Assembly: GCA_905207535.1 (NCBI GenBank)
Contig: CAJLLX010000011.1
Location: 1 to 27,810 of the forward strand
Origin: an uncultured Muribaculaceae bacterium
GTDB taxonomy: Bacteria > Bacteroidota > Bacteroidia > Bacteroidales > Muribaculaceae
Direction: 5' to 3'
DNA: 27,810 nucleotides
The notes under the pieces were generated by a model that saw only the letters and a program-made list of their open reading frames with translations, was not told the origin of the DNA and ran no database searches. Positions 7,784 through 15,745 of the stretch are shown one piece after another. Within the stretch, counting starts at the first letter, position 1; every line of letters starts with the position of its first letter. The translations under genes were made by a program, and so were the position numbers.

Positions 7784-10003
7784 TTATTTCCAGCTCAGCT
7801 CCACGCGGTGACCGTCGGGACTGTTGGGGAAACGCACCAGGCAAGTGTGCGACGCCTCGTCCCAGCTGTATCCGCTCGCGGCGGTGTCAGATGCAGCCAC
7901 TGCCACGCCGTCGATGCTCACCGAAGTCGGCGCTGAGGGGAGCAGCACCCGCCCTATGCCGTCGGTGTCGATGGGGCTGCGCGCCACGAAGCTGTAGCTA
8001 CCGGCGGTGCGCTGCTCGTCGCTCTCGCGGAAGGAGGATGCGAGCACCTGCGCCTTGGCCGGATTCTCCACGCGGCTCAGGTCGAGCAACAGCCGCTGCT
8101 CGCCGGGAGCTACCCTGGCACCACTGGCAAGCACGGGGAGCGACGGGTCAAAGAGGTCGATATACGATCCTTTCAGCTCATAGGGATCGGAGGAGACACT
8201 CTCGTCCATCACCGACACCACATGATACGGACCGCGCAGCAGGTGCATGCTGTTTTTCATCTGCAATTTGTCACCTTTCGAGGCCATGAGATAGAGCCGC
8301 TTCAGCGTCTCTACATACTGCTCGTCGCCGCCGTTGTGGAGGATAAATTCCTTGGGGTCGGTGCGCATGATGCACACGCGCCCTTTCCCCACCTTATACT
8401 CCCCGGCGGGCGAGGCGGCGGGGATCCCCATCAGCGACATCAGATGGTCGGAGGGCACGGCATAGGAGTTGCCGTCGGTGTTCCACCATTCGTTCACGCT
8501 CTGGAAGGGGTCGTTGTCGGCGCCGCAATAGAGCAGCGTGCCTCCATTCTTCACCCATTTTGCAAGGTGGCGGTGTGCCTCGGGGTCGAGCGGCTTCATG
8601 TTGGCATAGGTCATGGCCAGTACTTTGATATCTTTCAGCGTGGCGGGATAGCCGAGATTCTCGATGTGCACGGTCTGCACCGGCACTCCGCGCTTCACCA
8701 TCGGCAATGCCAGACCGTAGAAATTGGCCAGCTGAGGGTCGTGGTAGCCGTCGTGCTCGGGGAAGCGCTGGAACATCAGCGAGTTGCCCATCAGCACACC
8801 CACTCCGTGGCTTCCGTCAATCTTCCCCCGGGTGCGCGGCATGCGGTTGAGGGCATTGATCATCACCTGCATCTGGGTGGAGTAGAAGCGGGGGATGCGG
8901 CTCTTCTCCTGAGCGTCCTTCCCTACTTTGTAGAGCCCTTCGTACACGCGCTCGGGCCACGGCATCACCTCATAGTCGGCCACGCCGGGATAGAGCAGCT
9001 GTGCCGTGAAGGTGGCCTGATAGTTGCGGCGGTAGTCGTCCCAGTCTTTGGCGCGGTCCTCGATGGGATCGGTGAGGAAAAACATCTTGCGACCCGTGGG
9101 GGCGGTCATCGCCTCCATCGACCCGTACTCCAGATATGCGGTCTCAAACACACGCTCGCGGCGGTTGCCGTTGTAGAAGTTGGGCTCGCGCGAGGTGCCG
9201 GTCCACACCTGCGCTATGTATCCGTCGACACAGGGGAGCGAAGCGAGGCTCGCCTCCGGGCTGACGATCTGCCATTGCGAGTAGTTGACCAGCGAATGTG
9301 TGGGCACATAGCATTTTATGTCGCGTCCCAGCGAGCGCCCATACTCTTTGGCGTAGGTAAACACCTCGTTGAGAGCACGGTAGTAGAGATGATACTTGAG
9401 TTTGTTCGACATGTAGGTAGCCTCGGGAGATTCGTGCTGCGGGCGCCATGGCTCTCCGTAATATTCCTGCCATTCGCGCTTGAAAGCGTCGCTGTAGCCC
9501 GAACGGGCCCAAAACTCAGGTTCCTCCATGAAGATGACATCCACGCCGGCATCGATCACCCGCTTTACATGCTTCTCTTTCATGTATTTAAGAAAATTCA
9601 TCGAGGGGACGATGTAGGGCACCATATGTCCGTGCCATATGGTGTCGCCGCGCTCGGTCACCTGCCCTTCGTCCAAGTGCCATTTGCCGTCGTACTGCCC
9701 GGTGAAATAGTCCTGATACTCTCCCCAGGCTATACCGGTCATGAAATGCACGGTGTAGCCGCGGTCGCGCCAGCTCTGCACACGCTCCTCAAAGTTCATC
9801 TTCCCTTTGCTGTCCGACGGATTGCCACCCACGCCGTAGACCATCACCGCATCGCAGCGGGTGTCGATCGTCGGCCTCCATCCCCGCGACGTCTGCATAG
9901 TGGTCTTCACCACGTCGCCCTCCGTCGGCTTCTTCGCCTCAGCTCCCGCAGCGGCAGTAATAATCATCCCCGCCGTCAAAATATATTTAAATGTATCCTT
10001 CAT
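7784..10003 (-). CDS. Secreted TIM-barrel-like glycoside hydrolase candidate
   Basis: The 739-residue protein carries a signal peptide (about 1-23, ending AEA). Residues about 45-430 alternate strand and helix as in a (beta/alpha)8 barrel. Acidic clusters sit where such enzymes keep catalytic residues, notably IFMEEPEFW (Glu160, Glu161, Glu163). Residues about 455-560 (VKVLAMTYANM-like strand, then LAKWVKNGGTLLYCGADND) resemble the glutamine-amidotransferase-like domain found behind the barrel in several beta-galactosidase-type families. A small beta domain closes the chain. I do not recognise the exact family, and the substrate is unknown. Its start lies 29 bases after the apbE-like stop, so it is probably the last gene of the operon with the two oxidoreductases and the DUF1080 protein; release of a sugar from a glycoside is a reasonable guess. 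Confidence 0.65.
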   Translation of the reverse strand: MKDTFKYILTAGMIITAAAGAEAKKPTEGDVVKTTMQTSRGWRPTIDTRCDAVMVYGVGGNPSDSKGKMNFEERVQSWRDRGYTVHFMTGIAWGEYQDYFTGQYDGKWHLDEGQVTERGDTIWHGHMVPYIVPSMNFLKYMKEKHVKRVIDAGVDVIFMEEPEFWARSGYSDAFKREWQEYYGEPWRPQHESPEATYMSNKLKYHLYYRALNEVFTYAKEYGRSLGRDIKCYVPTHSLVNYSQWQIVSPEASLASLPCVDGYIAQVWTGTSREPNFYNGNRRERVFETAYLEYGSMEAMTAPTGRKMFFLTDPIEDRAKDWDDYRRNYQATFTAQLLYPGVADYEVMPWPERVYEGLYKVGKDAQEKSRIPRFYSTQMQVMINALNRMPRTRGKIDGSHGVGVLMGNSLMFQRFPEHDGYHDPQLANFYGLALPMVKRGVPVQTVHIENLGYPATLKDIKVLAMTYANMKPLDPEAHRHLAKWVKNGGTLLYCGADNDPFQSVNEWWNTDGNSYAVPSDHLMSLMGIPAASPAGEYKVGKGRVCIMRTDPKEFILHNGGDEQYVETLKRLYLMASKGDKLQMKNSMHLLRGPYHVVSVMDESVSSDPYELKGSYIDLFDPSLPVLASGARVAPGEQRLLLDLSRVENPAKAQVLASSFRESDEQRTAGSYSFVARSPIDTDGIGRVLLPSAPTSVSIDGVAVAASDTAASGYSWDEASHTCLVRFPNSPDGHRVELSWK

Positions 10004-10032
10004 CTCTCTGTTTCGCAGACAATTACTACAAT

Positions 10033-10755
10033 CTAAATTCTACTATCCAAGAACTTTTTCTTCGCGGCCACCTCCCCCTCGGCGCCGGAGCTCGTGCGCA
10101 CACTCACACTCCCCTCTCCGCACGCGTATTCGCCCGTCAGCGGATTCACTATGTGCCGCCGCGTGGCCGAACTGTTGCCCGAGGTGGTGAGGCAACCGTC
10201 CTTCACCGGCCCGGGCACATCGCCCATGGCCATGATGGAGCTGTTGCCGAGGCTCACCAGCGCATCCTTTATCCCCCGCTCAAGGAGCAATGGCCGAATG
10301 CGGTCGAGCGCATATCCCTTGATGAACCCCGAGAGGTCGAGCCGTATCCCCTCCCGGCCGAGGGTGCACCGCCGCCCGTCGCTTTCAAGCTGAACGCTGT
10401 CGATGGTGCTCGGCGTGTGGCTTTCGGACCCTACGGTGATGTCAAACAGGCCTCCCGTGCTCCGGTGATACTCCTTGCAGAGCCGCAGCATCTCGAAAAG
10501 ATCCTCCGACAGCTCCACCTTCCTCCACGCGCCGGCGGCGCAGAGCCGCGAGATCTCGCTGTCGGGGTCAAACTTGTTGCCCACCCGCTCCAGATGGCCG
10601 AGCAGCGTCTGCACCTCGGCGGCCACGGCGAGCAGCCCCTCGGATGTCAGCGGGGCGCGCCCCCTCAGCAGCATGTCCACACGGGTGTGCATGGCTTCAA
10701 ACCACACATACACCGCCTCGCTGCCGTCGGGGAGGACGCGCCCTACATGTTGCAT
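10033..10755 (-). CDS. apbE: ApbE-like FAD:protein FMN transferase, short and C-terminally degenerate
   Basis: ApbE enzymes attach FMN from FAD to a Ser/Thr of partner proteins. The 240-residue product has recognisable family blocks: WFEAMHTRVDMLL (18-30), KFDPDSEISRL (61-71), STGGLFDITVG (99-109), LDLSGFIKGYALD (139-151), LTTSGNSS (189-196) and RHIVNPLTG (200-208). It has no signal peptide or lipobox, although many Bacteroidales ApbE proteins are exported. The end is abnormal. The block that normally reads like A-D-A-L-A-T-A-L, with metal-binding Asp and Thr, is replaced by GEVAAKKK. The protein then stops, with roughly 20-40 residues of the usual C-terminus missing. Its ATG overlaps the TGA of the DUF1080 gene by one base, so translation is probably coupled. 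It may be inactive or a pseudoenzyme. Confidence 0.8.
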   Translation of the reverse strand: MQHVGRVLPDGSEAVYVWFEAMHTRVDMLLRGRAPLTSEGLLAVAAEVQTLLGHLERVGNKFDPDSEISRLCAAGAWRKVELSEDLFEMLRLCKEYHRSTGGLFDITVGSESHTPSTIDSVQLESDGRRCTLGREGIRLDLSGFIKGYALDRIRPLLLERGIKDALVSLGNSSIMAMGDVPGPVKDGCLTTSGNSSATRRHIVNPLTGEYACGEGSVSVRTSSGAEGEVAAKKKFLDSRI

Positions 10756-12107
10756 CAGAGTTCCTTGATTTTCACGTTCTTATACCACACTTCGTCGCCG
10801 TGGTCCTGCAGCAGGATGTTACCCTCAGTGCGGTTGCCGAAGTTGGGCCAGTTGCGGTATTTGCTGTATGCCACGAGGGCGTTCCACATCTGGTTGTTGC
10901 GCTCGTATTCCAGCAGTTTCTCGCCGTTGAGCCAGTGCTCCACATGGTTGCCGCGCACTATCACGGTGGCGGTGTTGAATTTGCTGATATCAAACGGTTT
11001 AACCTCCGGAGCGGGAATCAGGTCGTAGAGCGAGCCGAGTTTGCGGTTGCCCTTCACACCGAGTTTGGCATCGGGGTGGCGCAGGTCGTCGAGGATCTGA
11101 AATTCGCAACCGATGGCCGACCCTTCACCCTTGTTGAGCGACGGGTCCACGAAATATTTGATGCCGCTGTTGGCGCCCTCGGTGATCTTGAAATCCACGC
11201 TGAGGATGAAGTCTTTGTAGGTGCGGGTGGTCACGATGTCGCCTCCGTTGGTGCTCTCGGCGCCGTCGGCGGGCATCACCTTGAGGATGCCGTCTTCTAT
11301 CACCCATCCCTTAGTGGGGAAGGCGTCGAGCTTGGCGCCGCGCCAGCCGGTGCTGTCCTTGCCGTTGAAGAGCAGCGCCCAACCATCGGCCACCTCGGCG
11401 GGCGAGAGGGTGTTGGGGATGCAGTTCACCTCGGGAGCCTTCTCGGCGGTGAGATAGCGCTCCACGTCGTCGGTGCAGATGCGGATGTCGCGCCATGCCA
11501 CCTCTTTGCCCTCCTTCGAGGCATCGTCGCCGATGGAGTGCACCTGCAGAGCGATAAACCCTTCGGGAGCAGCATTGTCCCAGATATTGGCGCAGGGCAC
11601 ACCGTTGATCCAGGTGGCGATGGTGTTGCCGTACGCTTCGATGCGGGCTTTGTTCCACTCGCCGCGGCGGAAAGCGGTCTTGGCAGCCGGATTTTTGGTG
11701 AGGGGATAGAGCCACATGCGCCCGGCCTCGTCGTAGATGCCGCCCGACCATGCGCGGTCCGAGGGGTCGATCTCAAACTGATAGCCGTGCACACGGCCGT
11801 TCTGATAGTCTTTGGTGCTGGCGCTGCGCAGCTGCACGCCCGAGTTGAGGGCGTCGTCGACCTTAAACTCAAACTCCAGAATGAAGTCGCCGTACGGTTT
11901 CTTAGTGGCGAGGAAAGTGTTGGGGGTATTGCGTTTCGACACGCCCACTATGGCGCCATCCTCCACGCGGTATTCGGCTTTGCCGTTGAGCTTCTTCCAG
12001 CCGTCGAGGTTCTTGCCGTTGAAGAGCGGCTGCCACTGCTGGGCGCCCATCGAGAGGGCACACACGGCGGCAAAGAGTGACACAAGTATCTTTTTCATTT
12101 TCAGCAT
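10755..12107 (-). CDS. Exported protein with two tandem DUF1080 (3-keto-glycoside hydrolase/lyase) domains
   Basis: The 450-residue product begins with a signal peptide (MKKILVSLFAAVCALSMGAQ; the ATG at 12098 is an equally good start). Two copies of the DUF1080 concanavalin-like fold follow. The first, about 25-215, opens with PLFNGKNLDGWKKL and contains FILEFEFKVDDALNSGVQLR. The second, about 240-450, opens with LLFNGKDSTGWRG and contains FILSVDFKITEGANSGIKY. Members of this family cleave glycosides whose sugar has first been oxidised to the 3-keto form. That matches the two Gfo/Idh/MocA oxidoreductases encoded just upstream. Whether one or both domains are active cannot be judged by eye. 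The gap to the upstream gene is about 30 bases. Confidence 0.88.
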   Translation of the reverse strand: MLKMKKILVSLFAAVCALSMGAQQWQPLFNGKNLDGWKKLNGKAEYRVEDGAIVGVSKRNTPNTFLATKKPYGDFILEFEFKVDDALNSGVQLRSASTKDYQNGRVHGYQFEIDPSDRAWSGGIYDEAGRMWLYPLTKNPAAKTAFRRGEWNKARIEAYGNTIATWINGVPCANIWDNAAPEGFIALQVHSIGDDASKEGKEVAWRDIRICTDDVERYLTAEKAPEVNCIPNTLSPAEVADGWALLFNGKDSTGWRGAKLDAFPTKGWVIEDGILKVMPADGAESTNGGDIVTTRTYKDFILSVDFKITEGANSGIKYFVDPSLNKGEGSAIGCEFQILDDLRHPDAKLGVKGNRKLGSLYDLIPAPEVKPFDISKFNTATVIVRGNHVEHWLNGEKLLEYERNNQMWNALVAYSKYRNWPNFGNRTEGNILLQDHGDEVWYKNVKIKEL

Positions 12108-12136
12108 GTTTCTTTTGGTTATGTTTCTCTATATGC

Positions 12137-13567
12137 TCACACTAATTTGTAGAAATCTTCCCACCCTTTGCGCGGAGGCATGCCCGAGAGCATGGCGTTG
12201 GCGAAGGCGCTGTTGGTAAACTGCTTGGTGCGGGCGTCGAAGTAGAGGCGCGTATTGAGCCGCTGCGCTATCACGCCGAGGCAGAACACCTGGCTGAGCA
12301 CGCCGTTGATCTCGAAGGGCGAGCGGGTCTTCTCGGTGCCCATGCAGGCGCGCAGGAAGTTGACATAGTGGTTCGACGGGCTCTCGGGCACCTCGGGCAG
12401 CTTGCTCTTTATATCCATGGCGTTGGCCGAGGGGATGATGCTCAGAGTGCTGCCGTGGCTCGAGCCTTTGAAGGTGAGGTCGCGGCCATAGATGATCTTG
12501 CCGGGGTTGAGCTTGGCCTGCGGGGTGTTGCCCTGATTGGTGGCGGGCACATTGGGGTTGTACTCCGACGCGCCGTAGTTGGCGGGCAGCGGGGGGAGGT
12601 TGTCGAGACCGTCATACCATGTCACATCGCAGGGGGGCATGCTGCCGCGGGCCGGAAAGCGGAAGAGGATGGTCGACGAGAAGGGGTAGAAGTAGCTGTT
12701 GTGACCCTTGGCATACTCCATGCTCACCTCGTAGGGCAAGCCCAGCTCCAGAAATTCGTGAGCGGTGTCGAGCAGATGCGCGCCCCAGTCACCGAGGGCG
12801 CCCATGCCGTAGTCGTACCAGCAGCGCCAGTTACCCTGATGATATTTCTCCGAATATCCGTGGTAGGCGCAGGGGCCGGTCCAGAGGTCCCAGTCGATGT
12901 CGCGGGGCATCGGCTCGAAGCCGGGCATGTGGGGGATGTGCTCGTCGTAGTTGTGCCAGCGGCGCGGATTGTTCATGTGCGCGGTGATGGCGGTGACATC
13001 TTTGATGATGCCGGCGTCTTTCCACGCCTTAAACTGGAAGTAGTTCCCCTCCGAGTGACCCTGGTTGCCCACCTGAGTGACCACCTCGGGATGCTTGCGG
13101 GCCATCTCCATCATCAGCTCACCCTCGAGGAAGGTGCGGCACATCGGTTTTTCAAGATAGATGTGCTTGCCGTGGGCCATGGCCATCATGGCCACGGGGA
13201 AGTGCATGTGGTCGGGCACCGAAGCGCACACAGCATCGAAGTCGGCGGAGGCTTTCTCGAACATCTCGCGGAAATCGCGGAAGCGCTTGGCCTTGGGATA
13301 CATGTTCATCGCCTTCTGGGTGTGCTCGGCGCCCATGTCGATGTCGCACAGCACCGTCACATCCACCATGCCGGTGCGGGCGAACTCGTCGATGTTCTGC
13401 GCGCCGCGGTTGCCGATGCCGATATAGGCTATCTTCACCTTGTCGCCCTTGGCGGCTGCGGTCTCTTTCGATGTCTTGGGGGTGGCAAATGCCGTGCCGA
13501 TCCCTCCGATAGCCATGGCGGCCGCCGAGGCGCCCATGGTCTTGAGAAAATCTCGTCTTGTAGTCAT
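12137..13567 (-). CDS. Tat-exported Gfo/Idh/MocA family oxidoreductase (candidate glycoside 3-dehydrogenase)
   Basis: The 476-residue protein starts with a twin-arginine signal (MTTRRDFLKTMGASAAAMAIGG), so it is folded with its cofactor in the cytoplasm and exported. A Rossmann domain follows, with KIAYIGIGNRG (Gly50, Gly52, Gly55) for NAD(P) and the YLEKPM motif whose lysine belongs to the family's active site. The C-terminal beta domain carries WDLWTGPCAYHGY and RWHNYDEHIPHMPG. The long C-terminal domain and Tat signal are typical of exported Bacteroidota members in glycoside-oxidation loci. The expected reaction is reversible oxidation of a sugar hydroxyl to a ketone; the substrate is inferred from context only. 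The downstream neighbour is the DUF1080 gene, and the small membrane protein is 19 bases upstream. Confidence 0.88.
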   Translation of the reverse strand: MTTRRDFLKTMGASAAAMAIGGIGTAFATPKTSKETAAAKGDKVKIAYIGIGNRGAQNIDEFARTGMVDVTVLCDIDMGAEHTQKAMNMYPKAKRFRDFREMFEKASADFDAVCASVPDHMHFPVAMMAMAHGKHIYLEKPMCRTFLEGELMMEMARKHPEVVTQVGNQGHSEGNYFQFKAWKDAGIIKDVTAITAHMNNPRRWHNYDEHIPHMPGFEPMPRDIDWDLWTGPCAYHGYSEKYHQGNWRCWYDYGMGALGDWGAHLLDTAHEFLELGLPYEVSMEYAKGHNSYFYPFSSTILFRFPARGSMPPCDVTWYDGLDNLPPLPANYGASEYNPNVPATNQGNTPQAKLNPGKIIYGRDLTFKGSSHGSTLSIIPSANAMDIKSKLPEVPESPSNHYVNFLRACMGTEKTRSPFEINGVLSQVFCLGVIAQRLNTRLYFDARTKQFTNSAFANAMLSGMPPRKGWEDFYKLV

Positions 13568-13586
13568 TATGTTGGTTATGATGGAG

Positions 13587-13844
13587 TTATTTTATTTCTG
13601 TCTGTTGCTTTTTGCGCGGTATCAGCCGCGAGATGCCGTAGATGAGCAAGCGCACCACAAGCACTACGGCATAGAGCACGGCGGTGAACACCAGCACATA
13701 TAAGATGGAGGTGTAGAGCTCGCTTGCGGGAGCATGGTAAGTGTGTATGGCGCAGATGTTCACTATATTGGCCACCACAAAGCAGGCTGCGAGGGTCCAC
13801 AGCTCTATGCGCTGGCGGCGACGGCTTATCACTATATCTTTCAT
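13587..13844 (-). CDS. Small membrane protein with two predicted transmembrane helices
   Basis: The 85-residue product has two hydrophobic segments (about 16-35 and 45-70) and positively charged ends (KDIVISRRRQR at the N-terminus, RKKQQTEIK at the C-terminus). I do not recognise a family. It is wedged between the two oxidoreductase genes with 14 and 19 bases on either side, so it is almost certainly co-expressed. It could anchor or service the exported oxidoreductases, for example in passing electrons, but nothing in the sequence (no Cys pairs or His ligands typical of cofactors) shows this. Confidence 0.75.
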   Translation of the reverse strand: MKDIVISRRRQRIELWTLAACFVVANIVNICAIHTYHAPASELYTSILYVLVFTAVLYAVVLVVRLLIYGISRLIPRKKQQTEIK

Positions 13845-13858
13845 CGGTTTTTCGGGGC

Positions 13859-15157
13859 TCAGGTGGTGGGAATGGTCTGACGGCGGGTGCCGTAAGGCTC
13901 GTAGTCTATCTTATATTGCTCGGGGAAGAGGAGCACCTCGCCGCGGTCTATCGCTTCATGCCCCCAGAGGCACAGCAGACTGGCGTAGTAGCCCTCCTCG
14001 GCGATGCGCTCGGGCTGACGGCCGGTGATCACCGCCTCCACAAAGGCTTCGGTGAGCAGCGAGGTGCCGTCCCCCTTTGGGCGTTCGCCAAGGATAAACT
14101 CACCCTTGTTCTCGTTGGCGGTCTCCGGCGCCCAGCTGGTGCCGGCGAAGGGGATCTCGTCGAAGAGCTTGTTCTCCCACGAGTTGATCATCTGCAGGAA
14201 GGCCGGCGCCGGAGCTGTCTCCTCGAAGAAATATTTGCCGTTTTCAGGCTCCACGGTGCCCTTGTTGCCCATGATTTTCTCCTCCAGGCCGTAAAATTTG
14301 TTGGAAATCACCGAGCCGTAGGTGATTGTCTCGCCGGTGTTGTAGCCGTAGATGCAGTGCACATTGTCGTGCACTTCGCGCCCGTCTTTCCAGAAGGTGA
14401 TGCCGCCGTGGCCCATCACCCGGTCGGGCAGCTTGCCCAGGGCCCAGGTGCCGATCTGCAGCTGGTGACAACCCAGCTCCGACATCAGTCCGCGCGACGA
14501 TGCGCGGTACAGTCGCCAGTTGATGAACCGCTCAAGCTCGGGCGACGGCACTTCGCGACGCCAGTCGCCGTTGCGGTTCCAGAAGGCCTCCACATGCGAT
14601 ATCTTGCCGAAAGTGCCCTGATGCACAAGATCCATCGCCTTGATGTAGCGCGGGTCGAAGAGGCGCTGCTGACCGGTGAAGAAGAGCCGGCCGCTCGAAA
14701 GGTGGCGCTGATACATGTTGAAGCACTCCTCCATGGTGTAGCCGATGGTCTTCTCGCAGTAGACATGCTTACCCGCGTCGAAGGCATCCATCACTATCCC
14801 GTAGTGGGTGTGCAGCGGTGTGGCCACCACCACAGCCTCCACATTCTTGTCGGCCAGCAGGGCGCGGTAATCCTTGTAGACCTTGGCGCCCGGCGCTATC
14901 TTCAGCGCCTCGTCGATCGAGGGCTGATACACATCGGCCAGAGCCACTATCTCGGCCTTGGGATTCCCGGCAAGGAAACTCATCAGAAAACGGCCGCGCG
15001 ATCCGGGGCCAATGATGCCCAGACGGCAGCGCTCTTTAGCCGTATGATTTACTTCGGAAAATGCCGAAAGCCAAGGACTTGTGGCGGCAAGCAGTCCCGC
15101 GCCGGCCATCCCGAGGCCGCGCAGAAACTCCCGCCTGTTCATTTTTGCTTCATTCAT
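13859..15157 (-). CDS. Tat-exported Gfo/Idh/MocA family oxidoreductase
   Basis: From the ATG at 15157 the protein has 432 residues. A longer frame to 15235 adds 26 arginine-rich residues that do not fit an exported protein and was rejected; the ATG at 15142 (MNRREFLRG) is also possible. The twin-arginine signal is NRREFLRGLGMAGAG. The Rossmann motif is RLGIIGPGSRG (Gly50, Gly52, Gly55), and the family's EKP appears as CEKTIGYTMEE, keeping the lysine. The C-terminal part contains FWNRNGDWRREVPSPELERF and MSELGCHQLQIGTWALG. It is the first gene of the probable operon running to 7784. Together with the second oxidoreductase and the DUF1080 protein it suggests oxidation of a glycoside, cleavage of the keto form, and reduction of the freed keto-sugar. 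Which enzyme does which step is unknown. Confidence 0.88.
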   Translation of the reverse strand: MNEAKMNRREFLRGLGMAGAGLLAATSPWLSAFSEVNHTAKERCRLGIIGPGSRGRFLMSFLAGNPKAEIVALADVYQPSIDEALKIAPGAKVYKDYRALLADKNVEAVVVATPLHTHYGIVMDAFDAGKHVYCEKTIGYTMEECFNMYQRHLSSGRLFFTGQQRLFDPRYIKAMDLVHQGTFGKISHVEAFWNRNGDWRREVPSPELERFINWRLYRASSRGLMSELGCHQLQIGTWALGKLPDRVMGHGGITFWKDGREVHDNVHCIYGYNTGETITYGSVISNKFYGLEEKIMGNKGTVEPENGKYFFEETAPAPAFLQMINSWENKLFDEIPFAGTSWAPETANENKGEFILGERPKGDGTSLLTEAFVEAVITGRQPERIAEEGYYASLLCLWGHEAIDRGEVLLFPEQYKIDYEPYGTRRQTIPTT

Positions 15158-15260
15158 GGTTATGAGTCGCCCGAGCCGGTGCGCCTTCCGACCTTCATTC
15201 AGGCGTTTCCGCCCTCTTCCGGCCATCTTTAGCATCCTTTCTCCCGGTGCTTTAATCTAT

Positions 15261-15298
15261 GGTAAAGATAAAAAATCCTTCATTGGTAAAGATAAAAA
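15261..15298. repeat. Two direct copies of GGTAAAGATAAAAA upstream of the oxidoreductase operon
   Basis: The 14-base sequence occurs identically at 15261-15274 and 15285-15298, 24 bases apart. On the minus strand each copy contains TATCTTTA, one base from the -7 promoter box. The pair lies about 105-140 bases upstream of the operon's first ATG. A small stem with a GTAA loop (CCGTCG/CGACGG, 15300-15315) follows. They may be binding sites of an operon regulator. Confidence 0.45.
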
Positions 15299-15382
15299 CC
15301 CGTCGGTAACGACGGCACTCACAAAATTACCAAAAACATTTCACATATTCCTTCCCTCCGGCCCCATTTTCTCCCATTTTCT

Positions 15383-15745
15383 TTGCGTTCCTTTACATCC
15401 TTCGCAAATATATGCGTGTTTTTGCGTATCTTTGATGCGATAATTTCCGAACTTGACGACAAAGAAGCATTTTTGCTCTTCTTTTGGCTTTCATCACCTG
15501 AGATGGCCGAACTGCGAGTGGCGAAACGAGTGGCCGCCGGCGGCCATGATATCCCCAAAGATGTCATCCTCCGCCGTTACATGGCCGGCCTCAGAAACAT
15601 GTTTGAGATCTTCGTACCCATCGTCGATGAATGGTCAATGTACGACAACACAACGGAACTCAACACTATCGTTGAGTGTAATAATATCGTAAATGCGCAG
15701 TTATTAAATCAAATCAAAGAATCATGTCAGAGCAAGAAAAAATAG
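15383..15745 (+). pseudogene. 3' remnant of a zeta-toxin-family (COG4185-like) ATPase gene
   Basis: From about 15440 the frame encodes the C-terminal part of the zeta-toxin-like kinase family: LLFFWLSSPEMAELRVAKR, then AAGGHDIPKDVILRRY, MAGLRNMFEIFVPIVDEW and SMYDN. Full-length members read FFLWLPS..ELA..RVA.RV..GGH.VP..VI.RR...GL.NFF..Y....D.W..YDN. The N-terminal half with the P-loop that binds ATP or the nucleotide-sugar is absent. The bases upstream are low-complexity intergenic DNA, and no start codon with a signal precedes the homology (the open frame begins at a TTG). It ends 22 bases inside the next gene. The first half was probably deleted; loss of kinase activity is inferred. Confidence 0.7.

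Noticed and set aside
8222..10036. Long plus-strand open frame opposite the barrel glycosidase candidate
   Set aside because: Same antisense-shadow character; the minus-strand protein has a signal peptide and clear structure.
15158..15235. Arginine-rich extension of the first oxidoreductase
   Set aside because: It would bury the Tat signal; a twin-arginine signal normally sits at the N-terminus.
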